A stretch of DNA of 64,000 bases from Roseovarius bejariae (GCF_009669325.1 NZ_SZWE01000001.1:2051501-2115500), one strand, 5' to 3'. Positions 44,165-54,207 are shown, numbered from the stretch's first letter. The notes: generated by a model from the sequence alone, not told the origin. Numbers and translations are program-made.

Positions 44165-45663
44165 TTGGCGCGGATTACGTCAATGATCCGCCCGTCGCGA
44201 TATTCGCTGACCGCCACGATCCGTCCATCCGGCCAGTCTGACCTTGCCATATCGCCATGATCGCCAAACAGCTTTTGCCTCGAAATGGTCGGAACGCCCG
44301 CATTCTCCAAGGGTTTCTGAGCGTGTTGCCATCCATCGCTGATTAGGGTCACGCCGGCCTCGGTGACCACGGCATCAATGGAGGCTCCGGGCGTTGTGCG
44401 ATGCAGGACGTCCTGCATGATCTTTGGGCCGCTCTTGCTTAGCAACGAGGTTGTGACAATGGTCATCCGCGCCCCTTCGGCGACGTCGCTGTGACCGCCC
44501 GAGCCACCGATGATTCGTCCGTCACTGGTGGTGGTTACATTCACGTTGAGGCCGCGATCGACCTCGGCCGCGCCAAGCACCACGACACCCAGTTGATGTG
44601 CGACGGCATCGGAGCGCGCAGGACTGGCGTAGTCCGAGGCGGAAATGCCGTGGTGCAAGGGATCGCGCGCGTAGGATTGTACCGCAATCTGATCGAAAGC
44701 CTGCACGTCGCGTAACTCGTGGAACAGACCGGCTTTGTGCATCTCGATCAAGGGGCCCGTAATGCCGCCGCAGGCGAAATCGCCACAAACCCCACGCGCG
44801 GCCATGAGTGGCGCGAGCTTTCGTGCCACGGCAATCGAGGTTGCGCCTGCGCCTGTCTGAAAGGAAAACCCGGGCCTGCGCAATTCCGTTAAGTCGATAA
44901 GCGCTGCTGTCATGGCCGCGATCTTATCGCCCTCGGGGCCGGGTTGCCGGGCTGTCGTGCCCGATGCGATCTTGCCAGCCTCACCAAGACTGTCGAGTTT
45001 GACGATCTGGTCGATGCGGTTTGACGGGATGCACACCCGCGGCAAGTCCTGATCCGGCATATCTGTTGCGGCGATGACGTGTCGGGCGTGTCCGGCATCC
45101 ACCATGGCATACCCCAAGGGCCCGCAAGCGGACCTGCCGATGGCCCCGGTGATATTCCCTGCTGCATCCACCGCCGGGGCGGCAATCATCGCAAGGTCGA
45201 TGGCAAGGCGGCCATCCTCGATCGCGGCGGCACGGCCGCCATGGGTTTGCAATACCGCCGGAGTCGCAAGCCTGCCCGCGCCAACAGCATCTGCGACGGG
45301 CCCGTTCATGTAGCTGGTGGTTATTCGCGTTATGATCTCGTCTTCAATCAGCGGGACAAGACCGGCATGGCAGGGAAAGATCGACGACGGTGCAATGTGC
45401 AGGCCACGCAGGCCCATGCGCGCGCAGGTATTCAGGGTCTCGACCATCAGCGTATCACCATTCCTCAGATGGTGATGAAACGAGACTGTCCCCCCGTCTT
45501 GCAGGCCGGAGGCTGCTATTGCGTCTTGAAGCGTTGCAGATCGTCGGGGAGTGCGACCCGATCTTGGCTTGCGTGGTGCACCGAGGGCAGGGCCCACCCC
45601 ATCCCAAGGCGTCACCGGGCCATAGCCCTGGATGAACGCCGGCAGGGTGGGGCGGCCCGCCAC
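44161..45663 (-). CDS. citF: Citrate lyase alpha subunit (CitF) homologue, orphan
   Basis: 500 residues. Family segments include VSFHHHLRNGDTLMVETLN, GGRAAAIEDGRLAIDLAMIA, FSFQTGAGATSIAVARKLAP and IIGGSGGHSDVAEGARM. CitF is the acyl-carrier transferase of citrate lyase, swapping acetate for citrate on the ACP subunit. The beta and gamma subunits and the CitC/CitG/CitX maturation genes are absent here. It starts with GTG immediately after the ilvE stop, so it is read from the ilvE transcript. It may work with a distant CitE-like protein or on another CoA/ACP substrate. Confidence 0.82.
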   Translation of the reverse strand: MAGRPTLPAFIQGYGPVTPWDGVGPALGAPRKPRSGRTPRRSATLQDAIAASGLQDGGTVSFHHHLRNGDTLMVETLNTCARMGLRGLHIAPSSIFPCHAGLVPLIEDEIITRITTSYMNGPVADAVGAGRLATPAVLQTHGGRAAAIEDGRLAIDLAMIAAPAVDAAGNITGAIGRSACGPLGYAMVDAGHARHVIAATDMPDQDLPRVCIPSNRIDQIVKLDSLGEAGKIASGTTARQPGPEGDKIAAMTAALIDLTELRRPGFSFQTGAGATSIAVARKLAPLMAARGVCGDFACGGITGPLIEMHKAGLFHELRDVQAFDQIAVQSYARDPLHHGISASDYASPARSDAVAHQLGVVVLGAAEVDRGLNVNVTTTSDGRIIGGSGGHSDVAEGARMTIVTTSLLSKSGPKIMQDVLHRTTPGASIDAVVTEAGVTLISDGWQHAQKPLENAGVPTISRQKLFGDHGDMARSDWPDGRIVAVSEYRDGRIIDVIRAK

Positions 45664-46530
45664 TTAACTGCGAACCTGTTTCTCGTAGCCTTCGGCGATT
45701 TCACGGGTGAGTTGGCCAACCTCGAACGTATAGTCGCCAATTTGCCCGACGGGTGTCACTTCGGCGGCCGAACCAGTCAGCCAGCACTGTTCGAACCCTT
45801 CCAGTTCTTCGGGCATGATGTGGCGCACGTTTACCTTGATCCCGCGTTCTTCCAGCATCTTGATCACGGTCTGGCGGGTCAGGCCGTTCAGGATGGCGTC
45901 AGGGTCAGGCGTGTGAACCTCGCCATCCTTGACAAAGAACACGTTGGCGCCGGTCGCCTCGGCCACGTAGCCACGGTAATCCATGAACAGCGCGTCCGAG
46001 CACCCCTTGGCCTCGGCGGCGTGTTTGGACATGGTGCAGATCATGTAAAGACCGGCGGCCTTGGCGGCGGTGGGGATGGTGTCGGGGCTGGGGCGTTTCC
46101 ACTTGGCAATGTCCAGCTTGGCGCCTTTCATCTTGGCGTCGCCGTAATAGTTGCCCCATTCCCACGCCGCCACGGCCATACGGACCGGGTTGCGCGCACT
46201 GGCAACGCCCATGTCTTCACCCGCGCCACGGAAGGCGACAACACGCACATAGGCGTTGTCCAGCCCGTTGGCGTCCAGCACGGCCTGTTTGGCGGTCTCG
46301 ATCTGGTCAACGCTGTAGGGGATTTCCATATCCATCAGCTCACCCGATTTCAGCAGGCGCTCGGAGTGTTTGCGCGAAAGGAAAATCTTGCCGTCATAGC
46401 ACCGCTCACCCTCGAACACCGAGCTGGCATAGTGCAGTGCGTGGGTCAGGATATGAACATTGGCATCACGCCAATCGACCAATTGCCCATCCATCCAGAT
46501 CTTGCCGTCACGATCATCGTAGCCAGTCAT
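45664..46530 (-). CDS. ilvE: Branched-chain amino acid aminotransferase
   Basis: 288 residues, class IV PLP fold. Recognisable parts are KIWMDGQLVDWRDANVHILT, HALHYASSVFEGERCYDGK, the PLP Lys segment NYYGDAKMKGAKLDIAKWKR and GYVAEATGANVFFVKDG. It catalyses the final transamination in leucine, isoleucine and valine synthesis. It is divergent from petP and abuts the CitF-like gene. Confidence 0.93.
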   Translation of the reverse strand: MTGYDDRDGKIWMDGQLVDWRDANVHILTHALHYASSVFEGERCYDGKIFLSRKHSERLLKSGELMDMEIPYSVDQIETAKQAVLDANGLDNAYVRVVAFRGAGEDMGVASARNPVRMAVAAWEWGNYYGDAKMKGAKLDIAKWKRPSPDTIPTAAKAAGLYMICTMSKHAAEAKGCSDALFMDYRGYVAEATGANVFFVKDGEVHTPDPDAILNGLTRQTVIKMLEERGIKVNVRHIMPEELEGFEQCWLTGSAAEVTPVGQIGDYTFEVGQLTREIAEGYEKQVRS

Positions 46531-46640
46531 GATTTCTCTCCCGCTCCAAGGGTAAGCTTTGCAAATGTTGCGCAGAAAATGTCCGGTGCGGACATAAAAT
46601 TGCGCTAAAACTGCGATTCGCTACCAGTTCACTCTTGGAA

Positions 46641-46667
46641 TGTCAATAAAGCTGACATAATGTGACA
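46641..46667. promoter_or_regulatory. Inverted repeat TGTCA-N7-TGACA with a third half-site, upstream of petP
   Basis: TGTCAATAAAGCTGACA (46641-46657) is a perfect inverted repeat with 7-base spacer; TGTGACA follows at 46661-46667. It overlaps a possible promoter (TTGGAA at 46635, CATAAT at 46656, short 15-bp spacing). A MarR-family regulator such as PetP could bind here and autoregulate, and might also affect ilvE. Confidence 0.5.
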
Positions 46668-46699
46668 AGTAGATTTGAACTCGGTTCGGAGGATGCGGC

Positions 46700-47197
46700 A
46701 TGCCGGAACGCCAAGGTGGTGAGACCCTCCTGTTTTTGACTGACGAGCAGCTTCGACAGGGTATCGAAGCCATGTTTTTTGCCTACCGGGGGTTCACTGC
46801 CGATCCCGATCGTATCCTTGCCACGATGGCCTATGGGCGGGCGCATCACCGGGCCTTGCACTTTATTTCGCGCTGTCCGGGGACGACGGTGAACAATCTT
46901 TTGGGCATCCTAGGCGTGACCAAGCAATCGCTGAACCGCGTGCTGCGCACCCTGATCGAAGATGGCCTTGTGGAAAGTCGCATCGGGACGTCAGACAAGC
47001 GCGAGCGCAATCTTCACCTGACCGAAGATGGCAAGGCACTTGAACGCAAGCTCTCGGATGCACAGCGCAACCGGATGCGCGCGGCCTATCGCGAGGCCGG
47101 ACCCGAAGCCGTCACAGGGTTTCGGCAGGTTCTTGAGGCCATGATGGACCCTGAGATGCGCCGAAAATACCATGCCATCCGGGAGAAGGACACATGA
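46700..47197 (+). CDS. petP: MarR-family regulator PetP
   Basis: 165 residues. The winged-helix core is ALHFISRCPGTTVNNLLGIL, VTKQSLNRVLRTLIEDGLVE and the wing GTSDKRERNLHLTEDG. Together with the overlapping response regulator it matches the petP-petR pair known from Rhodobacter capsulatus, linked to expression of the cytochrome bc1 system. GGAGGATGCGGC precedes the ATG; the stop overlaps the petR start (ATGA). Confidence 0.88.
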   Translation: MPERQGGETLLFLTDEQLRQGIEAMFFAYRGFTADPDRILATMAYGRAHHRALHFISRCPGTTVNNLLGILGVTKQSLNRVLRTLIEDGLVESRIGTSDKRERNLHLTEDGKALERKLSDAQRNRMRAAYREAGPEAVTGFRQVLEAMMDPEMRRKYHAIREKDT

Positions 47198-47895
47198 TAG
47201 CGCCAGAGCCTCACCTTCTGATCGTGGACGATGACGAGCGCATTCGTGGTCTCTTGCGAAAATTCCTTGCGCGGCATGGGTTTCTTGTATCGGTGGCCCG
47301 CGACGCGGAACATGCGCGGCGCGTCCTGTCGGGATTGGAATTCGACATGATCGTCATGGACGTGATGATGCCCGGCGAAGATGGTGTGGCGCTGACCAGG
47401 TCCTTGCGCGAAACGCTGACGACGCCGATCTTGTTGCTGACGGCCAAGGGGGAAACCGAAGACCGTATCAGTGGGCTAGAGGCGGGTGCGGATGACTATC
47501 TTGCCAAACCCTTCGAGCCGAAGGAGCTTTTGCTGCGCATCAATGCGATCCTGCGTCGTATGCCCGAGCCTGAAGCCGAAGCCGCCGCGCCAAAGGTGCT
47601 GCACATGGGAGGGGTGCGTTTCGATATCGAGCGCGCGGAACTGATGCGCGGAGATGCCCCTGTGCGCCTGACCGCGACGGAAGTTCAATTGATGCGTATC
47701 TTCTCGGAAAACCTGCGTGAGCCGGTTAGTCGTGCGAAACTGGTCGAGGAACTGGGCCGCGACAAGGGGCAGGCGCAGGAGCGCGCGGTTGATGTGCAAA
47801 TCACACGCTTGCGGCGCAAGATCGAAGCCGATCCCAAGCAACCGCGTTACCTGCAAACGGTGCGCGGTGAGGGTTACATGCTGGCCCCCGACTGA
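47194..47895 (+). CDS. petR: OmpR-family response regulator PetR
   Basis: 233 residues. A receiver domain (LLIVDDDERIRGLL acid pocket, phospho-acceptor Asp in MIVMDVMMPGEDG, LLTAKGETEDRI, Lys in YLAKPFEPKELLLR) is followed by a winged-helix DNA-binding domain ending QTVRGEGYMLAPD. No histidine kinase gene is adjacent, as is the case for petPR elsewhere. Confidence 0.9.
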   Translation: MIAPEPHLLIVDDDERIRGLLRKFLARHGFLVSVARDAEHARRVLSGLEFDMIVMDVMMPGEDGVALTRSLRETLTTPILLLTAKGETEDRISGLEAGADDYLAKPFEPKELLLRINAILRRMPEPEAEAAAPKVLHMGGVRFDIERAELMRGDAPVRLTATEVQLMRIFSENLREPVSRAKLVEELGRDKGQAQERAVDVQITRLRRKIEADPKQPRYLQTVRGEGYMLAPD

Positions 47896-48214
47896 GCGGG
47901 CCTGTCTATAAGGAGCGCCTTCGGCGCGCAGTTTGGCGATGGTCAGGGGGCTTTGCCCCCTCTTGGCCTGCGGCCAATTCACCCCCAAGGTACTTGACCC
48001 AAGAAAAAGCCGTGACCCGGATCTCTATTGTAATCCCCTTGATAGACTCGGGGTTCGACTGTATCTGACATGGCATGATACGGATTTTCGACATGGATGA
48101 TCGCGCGCGCCTGCCCTGGCGGTTCTTTGGCGCGACCATGACGGTGCTGTCGCGCCTATGAGGCGCCAGCCCCCTGTTCAGCCTATTATTGACCGCCAAA
48201 ACGGGAGAGGACCA
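47896..48214. other. Intergenic region before leuC (319 bp)
   Basis: No convincing gene. It holds three GC hairpins typical of dispersed palindromes: GCGCC-TTC-GGCGC near 47914, GGGGGC-TTT-GCCCCC near 47945 and TTGGCC-TGC-GGCCAA near 47963. A possible promoter for leuC lies at 48039-48067. A 28-codon frame at 48075-48161 has no leucine-rich run and is not called as a leader peptide. Confidence 0.6.
48039..48067 (+). promoter_or_regulatory. Possible sigma-70 promoter of leuCD
   Basis: TTGATA at 48039-48044 and TATCTG at 48062-48067 are separated by 17 bp, about 150 bp before leuC. Confidence 0.35.
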
Positions 48215-49618
48215 ATGTCCCCCAAGACACTCTATGATAAAATCTGGGATGCGCACCTTGTGCACGAAGCCGAGGATGGCACTTCCCTTCTCTATATCGA
48301 TCGTCACCTTGTTCATGAAGTGACCAGCCCGCAAGCCTTCGAGGGGCTGCGCATGGCGGGCCGGAAGGTGCGCAAACCGGAAAACACCATTGCGGTGCCG
48401 GATCACAATGTTCCGACCACTCCGGACCGTGTGAGCGGGATCAAGAACGAAGAAAGCCGCATCCAGGTCGAGGCGCTTGATAAAAACGCCAAGGATTTCG
48501 GGATCAACTATTACCCGGTCAACGATGTCCGTCAGGGCATCGTGCATATCGTCGGGCCCGAGCAGGGCTGGACCCTGCCGGGTATGACCGTGGTCTGTGG
48601 TGACAGCCACACGGCCACGCATGGTGCCTTCGGCGCGCTGGCCCACGGGATCGGCACTTCGGAGGTCGAGCATGTGCTGGCCACCCAGACGCTGATCCAG
48701 TCCAAGTCGAAAAACATGAAGGTGGAGATCACTGGCCAGTTGCGCCCCGGTGTGACTGCCAAGGACATCACCCTGTCTGTGATTGGTGAAACCGGCACGG
48801 CCGGTGGCACCGGTTACGTGATCGAGTATTGCGGCGAGGCGATCCGCTCGCTTTCCATGGAAGGGCGGATGACTGTCTGCAACATGGCCATCGAGGGGGG
48901 CGCGCGCGCCGGCCTGATCGCGCCGGACGAGACGACCTTCGAGTATATCAAGGGCCGCCCCCACGCCCCGAAAGGCGCGCAGTGGGAGGCCGCGATGGCA
49001 TGGTGGCAGACACTTTATTCCGATGACGACGCGCATTGGGACAAGGTGATCACCATCAAGGGCGAAGACATCGCGCCGGTCGTCACTTGGGGCACTTCGC
49101 CCGAGGATGTTCTGCCGATCACCGACACCGTGCCCAACCCCGGCGATTTCGAGGGGGGCAAGGTGGATGCGGCCAAGCGTGCGCTGGAATACATGGGCTT
49201 GCAAGCCGGTCAGAAGTTGAGCGACATCGAGATCGACACGGTCTTTATCGGCTCCTGCACAAATGGCCGGATCGAAGACCTGCGCGCCGCTGCTGAAATC
49301 CTGAAGGGCAAGAAGATCAAGGACGGCCTTCGCGCCATGGTGGTTCCCGGTTCGGGCCTTGTGCGGGCGCAAGCCGAGGAAGAGGGTCTTGCCGACATCT
49401 TCAAGGAGGCTGGTTTTGAGTGGCGGCTTGCGGGTTGTTCCATGTGCCTTGCCATGAACCCCGACCAACTCAGCCCCGGTGAGCGCTGCGCGGCGACCTC
49501 GAACCGGAATTTCGAGGGCCGTCAGGGCCGTGGGGGGCGGACGCATTTGATGTCACCACAGATGGCCGCCGCCGCCGCCGTGACCGGAAAGCTGACCGAC
49601 GTTCGGGAGATGATGTAA
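48215..49618 (+). CDS. leuC: 3-isopropylmalate dehydratase large subunit
   Basis: 467 residues, aconitase superfamily. Substrate and cluster elements include [29 protein letters not shown], the 4Fe-4S ligands in FIGSCTNGR and [12 protein letters not shown], and [20 protein letters not shown]. It isomerises 2- to 3-isopropylmalate in leucine synthesis with LeuD. ACGGGAGAGGACCA precedes the ATG at 48215. Its TAA shares one base with the leuD start. Confidence 0.97.
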   Translation: MSPKTLYDKIWDAHLVHEAEDGTSLLYIDRHLVHEVTSPQAFEGLRMAGRKVRKPENTIAVPDHNVPTTPDRVSGIKNEESRIQVEALDKNAKDFGINYYPVNDVRQGIVHIVGPEQGWTLPGMTVVCGDSHTATHGAFGALAHGIGTSEVEHVLATQTLIQSKSKNMKVEITGQLRPGVTAKDITLSVIGETGTAGGTGYVIEYCGEAIRSLSMEGRMTVCNMAIEGGARAGLIAPDETTFEYIKGRPHAPKGAQWEAAMAWWQTLYSDDDAHWDKVITIKGEDIAPVVTWGTSPEDVLPITDTVPNPGDFEGGKVDAAKRALEYMGLQAGQKLSDIEIDTVFIGSCTNGRIEDLRAAAEILKGKKIKDGLRAMVVPGSGLVRAQAEEEGLADIFKEAGFEWRLAGCSMCLAMNPDQLSPGERCAATSNRNFEGRQGRGGRTHLMSPQMAAAAAVTGKLTDVREMM

Positions 49619-50223
49619 TGGACAAGTTCGAAAAACTCACGGGCGTTGCTGCGCCCATGCCGCTGATCAATGTCGATACCGACATGATTATTCCCAAGCA
49701 GTTCCTGAAAACGATCAAGCGGTCGGGGCTGGGAAAGAACCTTTTTGATGAGATGCGGTTCGATGATGACGGTAACGAGATTCCCGATTTCGTGCTGAAC
49801 CGGCCGCAGTATCGCGATGCAGAGGTCCTTGTGGCCGGTGACAACTTTGGTTGCGGGTCCAGCCGGGAACACGCCCCGTGGGCGATCAAGGATTTTGGCA
49901 TTCGCTGCGTCATCGCGCCGAGCTTTGCCGACATCTTCTATAACAACTGCTTCAAGAATGGCATTCTTCCCATTGCTTTACCGCAAGAGCAGGTCGATCT
50001 TTTGATGAAAGACGCCGAAAAAGGGTCGAATGCGAGGATGACCGTGGATCTTGAGGCGCAGACCGTCACCACTTCTGACGGTGAGGTTGTTTCCTTCGAG
50101 ATCGACCCGTTCAAGAAGCACTGCTTGTTGGAAGGGCTTGATGACATCGCGCTCACCCTCGAAAAATCTTCGAGCATTGACACATTCGAAGAAAGCGCGA
50201 CCTCGTCTCGGCCTTGGGTCTAA
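49618..50223 (+). CDS. leuD: 3-isopropylmalate dehydratase small subunit
   Basis: 201 residues, the swivel domain of isopropylmalate isomerase: [33 protein letters not shown] and [17 protein letters not shown]. It pairs with LeuC. A terminator follows 23 bp after the stop. Confidence 0.97.
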   Translation: MDKFEKLTGVAAPMPLINVDTDMIIPKQFLKTIKRSGLGKNLFDEMRFDDDGNEIPDFVLNRPQYRDAEVLVAGDNFGCGSSREHAPWAIKDFGIRCVIAPSFADIFYNNCFKNGILPIALPQEQVDLLMKDAEKGSNARMTVDLEAQTVTTSDGEVVSFEIDPFKKHCLLEGLDDIALTLEKSSSIDTFEESATSSRPWV

Positions 50224-50245
50224 GCGATATTTCGCGAATTTTTGT

Positions 50246-50285
50246 GGCCGCCGCCGGTATTTTGCCGGCAGCGGCCCTTATTTTT
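50246..50285 (+). terminator. Intrinsic terminator after leuD
   Basis: Arms GGCCGC-C-GCCGG / CCGGC-A-GCGGCC (one internal mismatch) are followed by CTTATTTTT. Confidence 0.82.
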
Positions 50286-50425
50286 CCCAATATGTAAACG
50301 ATTTCTTAGCGAATGGGGTATAGCCTGTAGTGGCGGCAGGCTGGAGAACCGCTATATTTTGTGTCCGCGCACAAGGCTGTCAGATTCTCGTGCCTGAATT
50401 GATGCATTCCCGCACCACTTGATCC

Positions 50426-51433
50426 ATGAAATCGCCAAAAAAACAAAGTCTTGTGAATCAATCACTTGAGCGAGACGGCGAAAGTAGGCAAAAATTGGGC
50501 AAGAATGAGGCAAACCGCAACAAAACGCGGGCTCAAGTTGGCACAACGGCGCGGCAACGTATCGCGACGGACCAAGTTGAAGGGAAACGGGCAGTGTTTT
50601 CGCAACTGACAAGCGCGTTTATGCGTGCAGTTCTGGTTGGTTTGATGGTGGCGACGCCGTCGCTGATCTTGCCGTCGACAGCGGCGGATACGGCCCAGAT
50701 CGTGGTGGTTTTGGCGATCCTTGCGTCCTGTATGACCTTCATTGAATATTATGGCCGTTACCCAAGCTTTATCGAATTCCGCTTTGCACCGCCGTTTAAT
50801 CGTCTGCGTTTTATCGGCCTGTTCGTGACTGTTGTCCTTCTGTCGATGATCTGCCGAGGAGAAACCGACCCAACGGGGTGGACAGTTATGATCAGCCGGT
50901 TGGGGGCAACCTTGGGTAACCTTATTGATTTTCCATTCTCCCCTGTGCGGCTTGTCGTTTTGATGATGCCCGAGGGTGTGGATTCCGGTTCGATCTCGAC
51001 CGTACGTACCGCTGCCGGTATATCTTACACCGTGTCGCTGATCATGATGGTCGTCTTCTTGGTTCTTGTCCGGGGTTTTGGGTGGCCGGTCCGCAATGGT
51101 GCATTCAACGTTTGGGTCAATCTGCCGTTGTTCGATCCAACCGGAGGAGGGGATGTGTTGCAGCGGTTGAAACGTGATTCCGGTCTTAACATTGTATTAG
51201 GATGTTTGCTGCCATTCTTGATTCCGGCGGCAATCAAGGCAGCATCGGATTTTGTTGATCCGGGCTTCATGTCCAGCCCGCAAACTCTTGTATGGACCAC
51301 GACGGCATGGGCTTTCCTACCTGCAAGTATGCTGATGCGCGGTATCGCCATGGGGCGGATCGCCCAGATGATCGAGGACAAGCGCCGCCGCGCCTACGCA
51401 CAGGCCGAGCTGGAAAACTTGCAGCGCGCCTGA
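50426..51433 (+). CDS. Polytopic inner-membrane protein of unknown function
   Basis: 335 residues. A polar, lysine-rich N terminus (1-55) precedes about six or seven hydrophobic helices (LVGLMVATPSLILPS, IVVVLAILASCMTFIEYY, FIGLFVTVVLLSMI, TVSLIMMVVFLVLVRGFGW, IVLGCLLPFLIPAAIKA, WAFLPASMLMRGIAMG) and a charged C-terminal tail. No family recognised. It overlaps or abuts the secreted nuclease-like gene and is inserted between leuD and leuB. Start uncertain; the first ATG gives a long soluble N terminus. Confidence 0.7.
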   Translation: MKSPKKQSLVNQSLERDGESRQKLGKNEANRNKTRAQVGTTARQRIATDQVEGKRAVFSQLTSAFMRAVLVGLMVATPSLILPSTAADTAQIVVVLAILASCMTFIEYYGRYPSFIEFRFAPPFNRLRFIGLFVTVVLLSMICRGETDPTGWTVMISRLGATLGNLIDFPFSPVRLVVLMMPEGVDSGSISTVRTAAGISYTVSLIMMVVFLVLVRGFGWPVRNGAFNVWVNLPLFDPTGGGDVLQRLKRDSGLNIVLGCLLPFLIPAAIKAASDFVDPGFMSSPQTLVWTTTAWAFLPASMLMRGIAMGRIAQMIEDKRRRAYAQAELENLQRA

Positions 51434-52509
51434 TTGCCTGTTTCTTCGCGATTGTGCTTGGCAATGCGCCGCTAAGCGCTGACACTCTGCGCATCGCAAC
51501 TATGAATGCGGCGCTTGAGCGTGAAGGTCCGGGTCTATTGCTGCGTGACATTCTGCGTGATGACCCGCAGATCACAGCCTTTGCCATGGTTGTACGCCGT
51601 GTCTCGCCGGATATTCTTGTTTTGCAAGGCATTGATTATGACCATGGACGGGTGGCCTTGCGGGCATTGCGCAACAAGATCGACAAGGATGGCGGGCCGC
51701 ATTACCCGCATGTTTTCACCAAGCGCCCAAATACAGGTATGCCCACTGGTCTCGATATGGATGGCGATGGGCGCTTGGGGCAATCACGCGACAAGCAGGG
51801 GTTTGGACGCTTTGCAGGGCAGGCGGGAATGGCTGTACTTTCCCGCTGGCCTTTTGATCGGCAAAAGATGCGGGATTTCAGCCACGTCAAGTGGCAGGAT
51901 CTTCCGTCTGCCAGCCTTCCTATGAGCATGGATGCTCCCTTTCCCTCGTTCGAGGCGCAAAAGGTACAGCGTCTGTCCTCGGTCGGGCATTGGGTTCTGC
52001 CCGTGAAATTGCCGCATGCTCCTGTGCTGACACTGATGACCTTTCACGCAACGCCCCCTGTTTTTGATGGCCCCGAAGATCGTAATGGCCACCGTAACCA
52101 TGATGAAATCCTGTTCTGGCAGAAGTTCCTTGATGGTGAGTTCGGGCCGGTTCCGGACGATCATTTTGTTCTTTTGGGGGACGCAAATATTGATCCTGTT
52201 GATGGCGAAGGCCGCAAAAGTGCGGTCAATCGTTTGTTGGCTGACCCACGGTTGCAAGACCCTGAACCCAAACGACCAGGCCCCGTCCTGCAAGGTCCCG
52301 AACAATCCGGTGATCCCCGTCTGGATACCGTGGCCTGGCCCGACGACGGCCCCGGGCACCTTCGGGTGCAGTACCTTCTGCCCTCGTCTGATCTCAGAGT
52401 TGTAAACGCTGGTGTTCACTGGCCGACCCCAGATACGGATGTCGCCGCCGAGGCTTCTGCCGCAGGTCCTCACCGTATGGTTTGGGTGGATATCGCCTTG
52501 CCGGAATGA
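51430..52509 (+). CDS. Exported endonuclease/exonuclease/phosphatase family protein
   Basis: About 360 residues after a signal-like segment ([18 protein letters not shown]). EEP-fold marks are [61 protein letters not shown] and the C-terminal [10 protein letters not shown]. The family cleaves phosphodiesters in nucleic acids or lipids. No ATG, GTG or TTG lies directly before the signal segment; a CTG at 51430 overlaps the upstream stop (CTGA), and the first ATG in frame is at 51292, inside the membrane-protein gene. Start therefore uncertain; translation is probably coupled to the upstream gene. Confidence 0.8.
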   Translation: MIACFFAIVLGNAPLSADTLRIATMNAALEREGPGLLLRDILRDDPQITAFAMVVRRVSPDILVLQGIDYDHGRVALRALRNKIDKDGGPHYPHVFTKRPNTGMPTGLDMDGDGRLGQSRDKQGFGRFAGQAGMAVLSRWPFDRQKMRDFSHVKWQDLPSASLPMSMDAPFPSFEAQKVQRLSSVGHWVLPVKLPHAPVLTLMTFHATPPVFDGPEDRNGHRNHDEILFWQKFLDGEFGPVPDDHFVLLGDANIDPVDGEGRKSAVNRLLADPRLQDPEPKRPGPVLQGPEQSGDPRLDTVAWPDDGPGHLRVQYLLPSSDLRVVNAGVHWPTPDTDVAAEASAAGPHRMVWVDIALPE

Positions 52510-52582
52510 GCGGCCTTTCTTGACCATCCCCGGTACTCAGGCTAGGCGGTGTGCAACCCGAATTAACCGAAGGACACCCGCC

Positions 52583-53686
52583 ATGAGCACCCCCTCACTT
52601 CTCATCCTCCCCGGTGATGGTATCGGCCCTGAAGGCATGGGTGAAGTCACCAAAGTCATCGATTGGTTCGGCGCCAAGCGCGATATGCCCTTCGACGTCA
52701 GCGAGGATCTGGTTGGCGGTGCTGCCTATGATGCGCACGGCACACCCCTGCACGACGATACCATGGCCAAGGCGCAAGAGGTCGATGCGGTTCTGCTGGG
52801 GGCTGTCGGAGGCCCGAAGTATGACAACCTCGACTTCAGCGTGAAGCCCGAACGCGGCCTGCTTCGTTTGCGTAAGGAAATGGACCTCTTCGCGAACCTG
52901 CGTCCGGCGCAATGCTTTGACGCCCTGGCCGATTTCTCAAGCCTCAAGCGTGACGTGGTTGCTGGCCTCGATATCATGATCGTTCGTGAACTTACTTCGG
53001 GCGTCTACTTCGGTGAGCCGCGCGGCATCTTCGAAGAGGGTAACGAACGTGTGGGTATCAACACCCAGCGTTACACCGAGTCCGAGATTGCTCGGGTCGC
53101 CCGCAGCGCCTTTGAGCTGGCCATGCGCCGGAACAAGAAGGTCTGCTCGATGGAAAAGGCCAACGTGATGGAATCGGGCATCCTCTGGCGTGAGGTGGTC
53201 ACCGAGGTGGCCAAGGATTATCCCGAGGTGGAACTGTCGCATATGTACGCTGATGCGGGTGTGATGCAACTTTGCCGCTGGCCCAAGCAGTTCGACGTCA
53301 TCCTGACCGACAACCTGTTTGGCGACTTGCTCTCGGATGCTGCCGCGATGTTGACGGGGTCGCTCGGTATGCTGCCTTCGGCCTCCCTTGGTGCTCCTAT
53401 GGCGAATGGGCGCCCCAAGGCCCTGTACGAGCCGGTGCACGGCTCGGCCCCCGATATTGCCGGGCAGGGCAAGGCCAACCCGATCGCCTGTACGCTCAGC
53501 TTTGCTATGGCTCTACGCTACAGCTTCGACAAGGGCGATGAGGCGACACGCCTTGAAAAGGCCGTCGAGCAAGTGCTGGCCGATGGGAAGCGCACCGCCG
53601 ACCTTCTTGGCGAGGAGGGCGTTCAACCCGTCTCGACCAGCGAGATGGGCGACGCGATCATCGCTGCCCTCGACGCAAGTCACTAA
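52583..53686 (+). CDS. leuB: 3-isopropylmalate dehydrogenase
   Basis: 367 residues. Typical beta-decarboxylating dehydrogenase motifs are [16 protein letters not shown], the substrate Arg region [29 protein letters not shown] and [20 protein letters not shown] with [18 protein letters not shown]. It oxidises and decarboxylates 3-isopropylmalate with NAD. CGAAGGACACCCGCC precedes the ATG. A tRNA gene follows after 100 bp. Confidence 0.97.
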   Translation: MSTPSLLILPGDGIGPEGMGEVTKVIDWFGAKRDMPFDVSEDLVGGAAYDAHGTPLHDDTMAKAQEVDAVLLGAVGGPKYDNLDFSVKPERGLLRLRKEMDLFANLRPAQCFDALADFSSLKRDVVAGLDIMIVRELTSGVYFGEPRGIFEEGNERVGINTQRYTESEIARVARSAFELAMRRNKKVCSMEKANVMESGILWREVVTEVAKDYPEVELSHMYADAGVMQLCRWPKQFDVILTDNLFGDLLSDAAAMLTGSLGMLPSASLGAPMANGRPKALYEPVHGSAPDIAGQGKANPIACTLSFAMALRYSFDKGDEATRLEKAVEQVLADGKRTADLLGEEGVQPVSTSEMGDAIIAALDASH

Positions 53687-53786
53687 AGGTGCTGCGGGCG
53701 GCCTCGCTGCCCGCATTTCCCAGGGCCGGTAGCCGAATCCGCCCTTGCATTTCCCAAGACGCGGGTTTAATCGCCTTTCTCACGGT

Positions 53787-53863
53787 CGGAGTGTAGCTCA
53801 GCCTGGTAGAGCACTGTCTTCGGGAGGCAGGGGTCGGAGGTTCGAATCCTCTCACTCCGACCA
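53787..53863 (+). tRNA. tRNA-Pro (CGG)
   Basis: 77 bases with encoded CCA. Acceptor arms CGGAGTG / CACTCCG, D arm GCTC...GAGC, anticodon stem CTGTC / GGCAG with loop TTCGGGA (anticodon CGG), and T arm GGAGG-TTCGAAT-CCTCT fold fully. It decodes CCG proline codons. A terminator follows, and the nos operon begins 379 bp downstream. Confidence 0.95.
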
Positions 53864-53870
53864 ATAAATC

Positions 53871-53898
53871 AAGGGCCCCGCAGGGCCCTTTGTTTTTT
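53871..53898 (+). terminator. Intrinsic terminator after tRNA-Pro
   Basis: Arms AAGGGCCC / GGGCCCTT with loop CGCA are followed by TGTTTTTT. Confidence 0.88.
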
Positions 53899-54193
53899 GT
53901 GGCCTGCGGCGTGCCGGGACGCGCCCATGCATTCAGGGCTCCAGCTATCCCCACGAGAATACCCGGGGCAATCGAACAAATCCTCAAGCCCGATTTCTTC
54001 GGTGGGTGGCTGAGGGTCATGGGGCCATAAGATAACTCTGGATTATTCACATCCGTGTCACGGCGCCTGCATATGATCCCTGCCTGTAAAGGTGGGCGGC
54101 CCCCGCGCTTTCTTGGAAATTTCATTTGCAAACGACCCTTCGCGAAGGACTGGGAATTAATCGCAATCAATGCTTCGGCCTAGACATGCATGC

Positions 54194-54207
54194 TTGACTA
54201 AAGTCAT
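54194..54207 (+). promoter_or_regulatory. FNR/NNR-like box upstream of nosC
   Basis: TTGAC-TAAA-GTCAT matches the Crp-Fnr superfamily pattern TTGAN-N4-NTCAA except for the last base, 35 bp before nosC. nos operons of Paracoccus relatives are induced by FnrP/NNR under low oxygen and nitric oxide. Confidence 0.55.

Noticed and set aside
48075..48161. 28-codon frame before leuC as an attenuator leader peptide
   Set aside because: No run of leucine codons and no alternative antiterminator structure visible.
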